A stretch of 6,047 bases of DNA from an uncultured Agathobacter sp. Lineage in GTDB: Bacteria > Bacillota > Clostridia > Lachnospirales > Lachnospiraceae. The stretch is taken from contig CAKRKX010000122.1 of the NCBI GenBank assembly GCA_934358675.1, forward strand, positions 1 to 6,047, given 5' to 3'. The notes under the pieces were generated by a model, which saw nothing but the letters and a program-made list of their open reading frames with translations, was not told the origin of the DNA and did not search any database. Positions 1-4,884 of the stretch are shown piece by piece (the stretch's first letter is position 1; each line of letters starts with the position of its first letter). A program made the translations under genes and the position numbers.

Positions 1-9
1 TATGAAATG

Positions 10-45
10 AAAAAGGTTGAGGCATATCGCAGCCTCAACCTTTTT
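10..45 (-). terminator. Intrinsic terminator downstream of rpmE (bidirectional)
   Basis: A perfect 14-bp inverted repeat (10-23 and 32-45) encloses an 8-nt loop (24-31). The arms on the minus strand end in GCCTCAACCTTTTT, so a GC-containing stem runs into a T-tract. It begins 17 nt beyond the rpmE stop and should end the rho-rpmE transcripts. A T-tract also follows the stem on the plus strand (41-45), so it may stop transcription entering from the left as well. Confidence 0.93.
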
Positions 46-61
46 AGTAAATCGCTCAATT

Positions 62-262
62 CTATTTCATGCCATACTTCTTGTTGAACTGTTCGATACG
101 TCCACGAGCCTGGTTAGCCTTCTGCTGTCCAGTATAGAATGGATGACACTTAGAACAGATTTCTACGTGGATATCTGACTTTGTAGAACCGGTAACGAAT
201 GTGTTACCACAGTTACATGTTACAGTTGCCTGATAATAATCTGGATGGATTCCTTCTCTCAT
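62..262 (-). CDS. rpmE: 50S ribosomal protein L31, zinc-binding type
   Basis: This encodes L31 (bL31), a 66-residue protein of the large ribosomal subunit that bridges towards the small subunit. The N-terminus [10 protein letters not shown] is the family signature. Four cysteines, C16 and C18 (CNCG) and C36 and C39 (CSKCH), form the zinc site, so this is the zinc-containing 'C+' form and not the zinc-independent paralogue. Length is normal. I chose the ATG at 262. An upstream in-frame GTG at 271 lies inside the ribosome binding site AGAGGTG (269-275), which is 6 nt from the ATG, so the GTG cannot be the true start. The gene lies downstream of rho, as in other Firmicutes such as Bacillus subtilis, and ends in a strong terminator. 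It probably has its own promoter (527-555) and a long repeat-containing leader. Zinc-type L31 can serve as a zinc reservoir in bacteria, but I see no recognisable Zur box here. Confidence 0.97.
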   Translation of the reverse strand: MREGIHPDYYQATVTCNCGNTFVTGSTKSDIHVEICSKCHPFYTGQQKANQARGRIEQFNKKYGMK

Positions 263-282
263 GATTTTCACCTCTTCTATTC

Positions 283-348
283 TTATCGTTTATTGTTATC
301 AATCTCTGATTGATTACCTACGCACTTGCCTCGCGAAGCGACTTTCAT
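283..348 (-). promoter_or_regulatory. Mini-ORF 2 in rpmE leader (21 codons)
   Basis: An ATG at 348 is preceded by AAGGAG (356-361) with an ideal 7-nt spacing. It opens a 21-codon frame starting MKVASRGKC and ending in TAA at 283-285, only 20 nt before the rpmE ATG. A ribosome terminating there would sit next to or on the rpmE ribosome binding site (269-275), so translation of this frame could influence rpmE initiation. The first six codons and the ribosome binding site lie in repeat B1, and the distal part runs through hairpin repeat A1. The peptide resembles nothing I recognise. It could be an accident of the repeat sequence; only the signal spacing and its duplication argue for function. 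Confidence 0.35.
299..315. repeat. Hairpin repeat A1 (17 nt)
   Basis: The sequence TCAATCTCTGATTGATT is identical to 411-427. Its first 15 bases form a perfect hairpin with 6-bp arms TCAATC/GATTGA and a TCT loop. With A2 it brackets the two B repeats in the rpmE leader. Because the arms are self-complementary, A1 and A2 transcripts could also pair with each other. Confidence 0.85.
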
Positions 349-363
349 GCAAGTGCTCCTTGC
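322..363. repeat. Hairpin repeat B1 (42 nt)
   Basis: This is the first copy of an imperfect tandem repeat. Bases 332-363 are identical to 379-410 (32 of 32), and the outer GCACTTG is also shared. The copy is itself palindromic: GCACTTGC (322-329) pairs with GCAAGTGC (349-356), and the loop contains a nested TCGC-GAA-GCGA hairpin (331-341). A competing 5-bp hairpin (349-353 with 359-363) would enclose the AAGGAG-containing end on the minus strand. The form suggests a dispersed REP-like element, but its copy number in the genome cannot be judged from this window. Confidence 0.88.
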
Positions 364-365
364 AC

Positions 366-395
366 CTATGCACTTGACCGCGAAGCGACTTTCAT
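366..395 (-). promoter_or_regulatory. Mini-ORF 1 in rpmE leader (9 codons, MKVASRSSA)
   Basis: An ATG at 395 is preceded by AAGGAG (403-408) at 7-nt spacing. The frame reads MKVASRSSA and stops at TAG (366-368). The stop falls just before the AAGGAG of mini-ORF 2 (356-361), so the two frames are in tandem and could be coupled. The start region is the second copy of the same repeat (B2). The peptides share MKVASR and then diverge because the copies differ by a 1-nt length change after the shared core. Whether it is translated is unknown. Confidence 0.35.
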
Positions 396-410
396 GCAAG
401 TGCTCCTTGC
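370..410. repeat. Hairpin repeat B2 (41 nt)
   Basis: This is the second copy of the B repeat, starting 6 nt after B1 and directly abutting A2 at 411. The stem is GCACTTG (370-376) with CAAGTGC (397-403). The nested CGC-GAA-GCG is shorter than in B1. It differs from B1 only between the stem arm and the core (ACC against CCTC-type bases), a one-base length difference. Confidence 0.88.
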
Positions 411-427
411 TCAATCTCTGATTGATT
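411..427. repeat. Hairpin repeat A2 (17 nt)
   Basis: Identical to A1 at 299-315, in the same orientation (though nearly palindromic). It joins B2 without a gap, whereas A1 is separated from B1 by 6 nt. Confidence 0.85.
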
Positions 428-526
428 TATGAATACACTCTTTATACCCGTATGCCCGATCCGCATATGATACTTGTTGCAAGAGCGACACTTTCGTCCG
501 TTTACATCCCGATAAACAGCTTAATT

Positions 527-555
527 ATTGTAACATACGCTTTTCGTTATTGCAA
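527..555 (-). promoter_or_regulatory. Sigma-A-type promoter for rpmE
   Basis: On the minus strand, -35 TTGCAA (550-555) is separated by exactly 17 nt from -10 TACAAT (527-532). A TG one base upstream of the -10 (TGTTACAAT) makes it an extended -10 promoter. It lies 28 nt after the rho stop, so rpmE can be transcribed independently of rho. The predicted start is near 520. Confidence 0.65.
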
Positions 556-570
556 TAGGTATTTTGCAAT
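549..570. promoter_or_regulatory. ATTGCAA inverted repeat over the rpmE -35 box
   Basis: ATTGCAA (549-555) and TTGCAAT (564-570) form a perfect 7-bp dyad with an 8-nt spacer. The proximal arm contains the entire predicted -35 element. That placement suits a repressor operator, but the site matches no regulator motif I recognise. The stem is AT-rich and lacks a following T-tract, so it is not an intrinsic terminator for rho. Confidence 0.3.
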
Positions 571-582
571 TCATTTCATATT

Positions 583-1980
583 TTATAAAATACGGTTTTT
601 GCGCACCATATTGATAAATTCCGCGTTGCTCTTCGTATGCGCAAACATGTTGAGAATATTCTCGACTGCCTCGTCGGAACGCATTCCGTTTAAGGCACGG
701 CGCATGTTCTCCACGCCCTCTCTCTCATCCGGATCAAGGAGCAGATCGTCACGTCTGGTACCGGACTTGACAATATCGATCGCCGGGAAGATACGCTTCT
801 CGGAAAGCTTACGGTCAAGTACCAGTTCCATGTTACCGGTTCCCTTGAACTCCTCGAATACAACATCGTCCATCTTGCTTCCGGTATCTACCAGCGCTGT
901 CGCAAGGATCGTAAGGCTTCCGCCCTCTCTCATATTACGGGCCGCACCGAAAAAGCGTTTCGGCATATGCAGAGCCGCCGGATCAAGACCACCGGACAGG
1001 GTACGTCCGCTCGGCGTACAGGTCAGGTTGTATGCGCGGGCAAGTCTTGTGATGCTGTCAAGCAGGATCATAACATCCTTCTTGTACTCGACAAGGCGTT
1101 TTGCACGCTCAATAACCATCTCGGACACTCTCTTGTGATGCTCCGCTGTCTCATCGAAGGTCGAGTAGATCACTTCCACATTATCCCCTGCGATTGCTTC
1201 CTTGATATCGGTTACTTCCTCCGGACGCTCATCGATCAGAAGGATGATCAGATGCATCTCCGGATTGTTTGTCTTGATGGATTTTGCGATCTCCTTGAGG
1301 AGGGTTGTCTTACCTGCTTTCGGCTGGGAAACGATCATACCACGCTGTCCCTTACCGATCGGTGATACCACATCCACAACTCGCATCGCAACCGAACCGC
1401 CATGACGCTCCAGACGCAGGCGCTCGTTCGGGAAGATTGGTGTCAGATCCTCGAAATTCGGACGTTTCTGTGCTTCAACCGGATGAAGTCCATTGACAGA
1501 AGTCACATACAACAATGCAGAAAACTTCTCTTTCTCGGAAGTCTTGATTCTTGTATTACCGGTTACAATATCTCCGGTCTTCAGGTTAAATCTTCGGATC
1601 TGCGACGGTGCAACATAGACATCATGCTCGCCCGGCAGATAATTCTCACAGCGGATAAATCCGTAGCCTTCTGTCAAAACCTCTAAGATTCCGCTGACGG
1701 TGACACCGCTGTCAAGATTGGCGATATCCTCCTTGACCGCGATCGAACTGTGGTCGTCCTGTGATGACGTCTTGTAGACCTCTTTCTTCTCCTCCACAAC
1801 GGTCTCGGTCTTCGGCTTCTCATGCACGCGGGCAGCATTCTTTAACTTATCCTGCTCGTCCTCCTGCAGCATGCGCTCAACAAGCTCGCTTTTTTTCATT
1901 GCGGAAACGCCTTTGATTCCTCTTGCTTTTGCCAAATCCTTAAGTACAACCAAGGAAAGGCTCTCATATTTTTCTCTCAT
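583..1980 (-). CDS. rho: Transcription termination factor Rho
   Basis: Rho is a hexameric RNA-dependent ATPase that binds nascent RNA and releases RNA polymerase. The protein is 465 residues. Residues 1-40 are the N-terminal helical domain, and about 41-90 are a charged, probably disordered linker. About 93-165 are the cold-shock-type primary RNA-binding domain, with RNP-like GYGFIR (105-110) and DVYVAP (120-125). The rest is the RecA-type motor. Walker A is PKAGKTT (220-226), the catalytic glutamate region DERPEEVTD starts at 250 (E251), Walker B is ILLDS with D308, the Q-loop is SGRTLSGGLD (324-333), the R-loop region is EFKGTGN (377-383), and the arginine finger is in SGTRR (R409). I chose the ATG at 1980 because AAAGGAG lies 5 nt upstream and the protein then begins at the family-typical position. 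The frame stays open upstream to about 2205, but that extension crosses the promoter region and the start of the divergent gene. No intrinsic terminator follows it before rpmE. Confidence 0.97.
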   Translation of the reverse strand: MREKYESLSLVVLKDLAKARGIKGVSAMKKSELVERMLQEDEQDKLKNAARVHEKPKTETVVEEKKEVYKTSSQDDHSSIAVKEDIANLDSGVTVSGILEVLTEGYGFIRCENYLPGEHDVYVAPSQIRRFNLKTGDIVTGNTRIKTSEKEKFSALLYVTSVNGLHPVEAQKRPNFEDLTPIFPNERLRLERHGGSVAMRVVDVVSPIGKGQRGMIVSQPKAGKTTLLKEIAKSIKTNNPEMHLIILLIDERPEEVTDIKEAIAGDNVEVIYSTFDETAEHHKRVSEMVIERAKRLVEYKKDVMILLDSITRLARAYNLTCTPSGRTLSGGLDPAALHMPKRFFGAARNMREGGSLTILATALVDTGSKMDDVVFEEFKGTGNMELVLDRKLSEKRIFPAIDIVKSGTRRDDLLLDPDEREGVENMRRALNGMRSDEAVENILNMFAHTKSNAEFINMVRKNRIL

Positions 1981-2064
1981 ATACACTCCTTTTATTTTTA
2001 AAACACGTAAAAGTTCATGGGAATAACTGTCCGAAAAGGACTCTGAATCTTCGCTAATGCGCTT

Positions 2065-2070
2065 ATTATA
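2065..2070 (-). promoter_or_regulatory. Probable -10 element of the rho promoter
   Basis: A consensus TATAAT lies on the minus strand 85 nt before the rho start codon. The -35 region at the expected distance is only T-rich (TTTTTA at 2088-2093), so the assignment relies on the -10 box. It predicts a leader of about 78 nt with a small GTCC/GGAC hairpin near 2029-2041. Confidence 0.45.
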
Positions 2071-2108
2071 CACCATTCTTTTGAAAATAAAAAGTCTTTT
2101 TTCATGAT

Positions 2109-2137
2109 TTGACCAATCCTCTTTAATATGCTTTAAT
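2109..2137 (+). promoter_or_regulatory. Sigma-A-type promoter for the malic enzyme gene
   Basis: TTGACC (2109-2114), a 17-nt spacer and TTTAAT (2132-2137) each match consensus at five of six positions. The predicted start near 2144 gives a leader of about 29 nt holding AGAAGGAG (2158-2165), 7 nt before the ATG. It lies back to back with the rho promoter, so the two divergent promoters share under 75 bp. Confidence 0.7.
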
Positions 2138-2172
2138 AAATGAAGAAATAAACTATAAGAAGGAGAACCATC

Positions 2173-3324
2173 ATGGATCAGAAGGAAAAAGCACTTCAGT
2201 GCCACAAAGAATGGAATGGAAAGCTTGAAACCATTGCCAAATCCAAAGTAAACTCACGCGAAGATTTAGCGATCGCATACACACCGGGTGTCGCAGAGCC
2301 TTGCAAAGTAATCGCAGAGGACAAATCCGCAGCGTATACCTATACATGGAAAGCCAACACCGTAGCAGTCGTATCGGACGGCAGTGCCGTGCTCGGTCTC
2401 GGCAACATCGGACCGTATGCCGCTATGCCGGTTATGGAAGGCAAATGCGTGCTTTTCAAAGAATTCGGCGATGTGAATGCCGTTCCGATCTGCCTCGACA
2501 CACAGGATACCGAAGAGATCATTCAGGCAGTCAAGAACATCGCGCCTGGTTTCGGAGGCATCAACTTAGAGGATATCTCCGCTCCTCGTTGCTTTGAGAT
2601 TGAGGAGCGATTAAAAGAAATACTTGACATTCCTGTATTCCATGACGACCAGCACGGTACGGCGATCGTTGTTCTCGCAGGCATCATCAACGGACTTCGT
2701 GTGACCGGCAAGAAAAAGGAAGACTGCAAAGTCGTAGTCAACGGTGCCGGATCCGCGGGCGTTGCCATCACCCGTCTCCTTTTAACATACGGCTTTAAGC
2801 ATGTAACCATGTGCGACCGTGAGGGAATCATCGGTAAGGATTACCCGAACCTCAACTGGATGCAGAAAAAGATGACCGAAGTTACCAACCTGGAAAATGC
2901 GACCGGTACTCTCGCCGATGCACTTCGCGGCGCAGACATCTTTGTCGGTGTATCTGCTCCGAATATCGTAACACCTGAGATGGTTGCTTCCATGAACAAG
3001 GATTCCATCCTCTTTGCTATGGCAAACCCTGTACCGGAGATCATGCCGGATGTTGCAAAGGCAGCCGGAGCACGCGTTGTCGGAACCGGACGAAGCGACT
3101 TTCCGAATCAGGTCAACAACGTCATCGCATTCCCTGGTATTTTCAAAGGTGCCCTGGAAGGACATGCCACACAGATTACAGAAGAAATGAAACTTGCCGC
3201 TGCAGAAGCACTTGCAGCACTGGTTTCTGATGAAGAATTAAACGACGAATTTATTATGCCGGAAGCTTTCGACCCTAGAGTTGCAGAGGTTGTAAGTCAG
3301 GCTGTAAAGTCTCACATTAAATAA
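2173..3324 (+). CDS. NAD(P)-dependent malic enzyme (short bacterial type)
   Basis: Malic enzyme oxidatively decarboxylates malate to pyruvate and CO2 in the cytoplasm, reducing NAD(P)+ and linking the C4 acids to pyruvate. The 383-residue length fits the short bacterial form without the C-terminal phosphotransacetylase-like domain. The catalytic tyrosine is in YTPGV (Y36) and the catalytic lysine in EGKCVLFKEFG (K91). The metal ligands are in NLEDI (E133, D134) and FHDDQHGT (D158, D159). The Rossmann motif is GAGSAG (191-196), followed by AMANPVPE (282-289) and the conserved GRSDFPNQVNN (306-316). D215, at the end of the second Rossmann strand, hints at a preference for NAD+ over NADP+, but this is an inference. 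The ATG at 2173 follows AGAAGGAG by 7 nt. The next gene starts 1 nt after its stop, so the two are co-transcribed. Bacillus paralogues carry several names (maeA, malS, mleA, ytsJ); I do not assign one. Confidence 0.95.
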   Translation: MDQKEKALQCHKEWNGKLETIAKSKVNSREDLAIAYTPGVAEPCKVIAEDKSAAYTYTWKANTVAVVSDGSAVLGLGNIGPYAAMPVMEGKCVLFKEFGDVNAVPICLDTQDTEEIIQAVKNIAPGFGGINLEDISAPRCFEIEERLKEILDIPVFHDDQHGTAIVVLAGIINGLRVTGKKKEDCKVVVNGAGSAGVAITRLLLTYGFKHVTMCDREGIIGKDYPNLNWMQKKMTEVTNLENATGTLADALRGADIFVGVSAPNIVTPEMVASMNKDSILFAMANPVPEIMPDVAKAAGARVVGTGRSDFPNQVNNVIAFPGIFKGALEGHATQITEEMKLAAAEALAALVSDEELNDEFIMPEAFDPRVAEVVSQAVKSHIK

Positions 3325-3325
3325 T

Positions 3326-4282
3326 ATGATTCATCCAATGATTTCTGATACCGTCTGTCCCTACTCCGGAGGCAGGCGGTATTATTCACTCAATGATTAT
3401 TGCAGAGAAACCTTCGGCGAGAAAGTCTACCGGCTCTCCTTAAACGGAGGCATGAGCTGTCCGAACCGCGACGGCACACTCTCGACCGGCGGATGCATTT
3501 TCTGCAGCGAAGGAGGCTCCGGCGATTTTGCCGCAGACCGGACACTTTCCATTCCTCTCCAGCTTGAGGACGCGAAGCAGCGGATCTCCGCGAAAACAGA
3601 TTGCCGCAAATTTATCGCATACTTTCAGTCGTATACGAATACTTTCGCACCGGTTTCTTATCTCAGAGAAATTTATACACAGGCAATGGAACCGGAAGAT
3701 GTCGTTGCCCTGTCGATCGGCACGCGAAGCGACTGCCTCTCTGCAGATGTCCTTGATCTACTGACGTCCTTAAACGATAAAAAGCCGGTATGGATCGAGC
3801 TCGGAATGCAGACAATGCATAATGACACCTTAAAACGGATGCAGACGCACACGACCGTCGAACAGTTTGATGCAGCCGTCTATGCACTCGCCGAACGGGG
3901 GATTCCGGTCATCGCACATGTGATCCTCGGGCTTCCGGGCGAAGATCGTGACCTCATGCTTAAAACGATCCGGCATGTTGCCTCGCTTCCGCTCTCCGGC
4001 GTGAAATTACAGCTTTTGCATGTTTTAAAACACACCGGACTTGCAGAACAATATCACAGACATCCGTTTCCGGTCATGGAGCTCGATGAATACTGCGAAC
4101 TGGTCATCGACTGTCTGGAGCTTTTGCCCCCAGACATGGTTGTACACCGGCTGACCGGCGACGGACCGCGCAAGCTTTTGATCGCACCGCTCTGGAGCAC
4201 CGACAAGAAACGTGTCTTAAACACGATCCATCGCATGCTGAAAGAACGAAATACGTGGCAGGGCAAGTATTTCTGTTGCTGA
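3326..4282 (+). CDS. TIGR01212-family radical SAM protein (YhcC/YtqA type; possible MnmL)
   Basis: This 318-residue protein belongs to the YhcC/YtqA group of radical SAM enzymes. The family pattern GEKVYRLSLNGGMSCPNRDG begins at residue 31. The iron-sulfur ligands are C45, C57 and C60, spaced C-x11-C-x2-C as in Elp3-like radical SAM proteins rather than the classic CxxxCxxC. Later landmarks are IGTRSDCL (131-138), ELGMQT (158-163), HVILGLPGE (198-206) and HRLTGDGPR (274-282). The YtqA subgroup was named MnmL in Bacillus subtilis and Streptococcus mutans, where it takes part in making 5-methylaminomethyl-2-thiouridine at the tRNA wobble position with the methylase MnmM. I infer a similar role here, but no mnmM lies in this window and YhcC-type members may differ. 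The ATG is 1 nt after the malic enzyme stop (TAATATG) with no Shine-Dalgarno sequence, so translation probably depends on coupling. A second ATG at codon 5 also lacks one. Two terminal cysteines are unusual but of unknown meaning. Confidence 0.88.
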   Translation: MIHPMISDTVCPYSGGRRYYSLNDYCRETFGEKVYRLSLNGGMSCPNRDGTLSTGGCIFCSEGGSGDFAADRTLSIPLQLEDAKQRISAKTDCRKFIAYFQSYTNTFAPVSYLREIYTQAMEPEDVVALSIGTRSDCLSADVLDLLTSLNDKKPVWIELGMQTMHNDTLKRMQTHTTVEQFDAAVYALAERGIPVIAHVILGLPGEDRDLMLKTIRHVASLPLSGVKLQLLHVLKHTGLAEQYHRHPFPVMELDEYCELVIDCLELLPPDMVVHRLTGDGPRKLLIAPLWSTDKKRVLNTIHRMLKERNTWQGKYFCC

Positions 4283-4360
4283 GGACCTGAAAATATACGA
4301 AAACAATAGACATAAAATATTTTAAAATGCCATATATCACACAAAAAGGAGACATAACAC

Positions 4361-4876
4361 ATGGCTGAACCATTTACCATTTACAAACTGACCATTTTAT
4401 ATATGTTAAGCAAAGCGGGATTTCCGCTGACCAACACACAGATTTCCAATTTCTTTTTAAGTGAGGAGTATACCGACTACTTCCGTGTGCAGGAAGTGCT
4501 CGGAGATCTGGTTGATGCGAATCTTATTCTTGCGGAATCCACGCATTCGAACACGCAGTACACTCTGACTGCCGCAGGCAAAGAGACACTTGGATTTTTT
4601 AAAGACAAGATCAACGATGGAATCGAAGCAGACGTGATCAAATTCTTCGAGGCGAACCGTTTGGAATTCCGTCAGGAGAATTCAATTCTTGCAGATTATT
4701 ATAAAACAACGAACCAGAAGTATGCCGTGCGCTGTCAGGTTCGCTCCGACAGCAACACGATCATTGATCTCACGCTCTCCGTCTCCACAAAGGAGCAGGC
4801 GGAAGCAATCTGTAACAACTGGAAAAATCAGAATGAAGATGTGTACGCATATCTGATGGATATGCTTTTAAAATAA
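4361..4876 (+). CDS. DUF4364 family protein, predicted winged-helix
   Basis: A 171-residue cytoplasmic protein resembling the DUF4364 family of Clostridia, whose function is not established. Residues 1-70 look like a winged helix-turn-helix: helix at about 6-18, TNTQISNFFL (24-33) as the first HTH helix, a second helix at about 40-54, then a beta wing ending in the TQYTLTAAGK pattern (64-73) that resembles the wing of PadR- or MarR-like proteins. The C-terminal half (about 80-171) is mixed alpha/beta with alternating strands around 121-141 and ends in a helix. There is no signal peptide or membrane segment. The ATG at 4361 follows AAAGGAG (end 4351) by 9 nt. It lies 78 nt after the radical SAM gene with no terminator between, so it may be the third gene of the operon. 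TAAAAT boxes near 4313 and 4323 lack a convincing -35. A DNA-binding role is inferred from predicted fold only. Confidence 0.83.
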   Translation: MAEPFTIYKLTILYMLSKAGFPLTNTQISNFFLSEEYTDYFRVQEVLGDLVDANLILAESTHSNTQYTLTAAGKETLGFFKDKINDGIEADVIKFFEANRLEFRQENSILADYYKTTNQKYAVRCQVRSDSNTIIDLTLSVSTKEQAEAICNNWKNQNEDVYAYLMDMLLK

Positions 4877-4884
4877 TTAAATCT

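Larger units (their letters stand above)
263..520 (-). promoter_or_regulatory. Long 5' leader of rpmE (predicted)
   Basis: If transcription starts about 7 nt beyond the -10 box at 527-532, the rpmE mRNA carries about 258 nt of leader, far more than a 66-codon gene needs. From 5' to 3' on the transcript it contains a unique segment (about 520-428) with small potential hairpins, such as CTTG-CAA-CAAG near 473-483 and TATGC/GCATA near 450-466. Repeat A2, repeat B2, repeat B1 and repeat A1 follow, then the rpmE ribosome binding site. L31 leader RNAs that bind L31 for autogenous control are known in several bacterial groups, including Firmicutes. I cannot tell by eye whether the unique segment matches that consensus. 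The leader boundary rests on the promoter prediction. Confidence 0.5.

Noticed and set aside
263..271. GTG start at 271 for rpmE
   Set aside because: The GTG is part of the AGAGGTG ribosome binding site of the ATG at 262, and L31 proteins begin MREGIHP.
299..427. CRISPR array
   Set aside because: There are only two B copies with a 6-nt spacer and two A copies, both palindromic. CRISPR arrays have spacers of about 30 nt and more regular units.
549..570. Intrinsic terminator for rho
   Set aside because: The 7-bp stem is AT-rich and is followed by AACGAAAAGC rather than a T-tract.
422..1138. 238-codon open frame on the plus strand
   Set aside because: It lies mostly antisense to rho, has Ser/Arg-rich low-complexity composition typical of a shadow frame, and has no ribosome binding site.
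1981..2205. Open frame extending rho by 75 codons upstream
   Set aside because: It crosses the predicted rho promoter and overlaps the start of the divergent malic enzyme gene, lacks a ribosome binding site, and does not resemble Rho. The ATG at 1980 has AAAGGAG at correct spacing and the expected N-terminus.
4283..4360. Separate promoter for the DUF4364 gene
   Set aside because: TAAAAT boxes occur at 4313-4318 and 4323-4328 in an AT-rich stretch, but no acceptable -35 lies at the right distance, so I did not list it as a feature.
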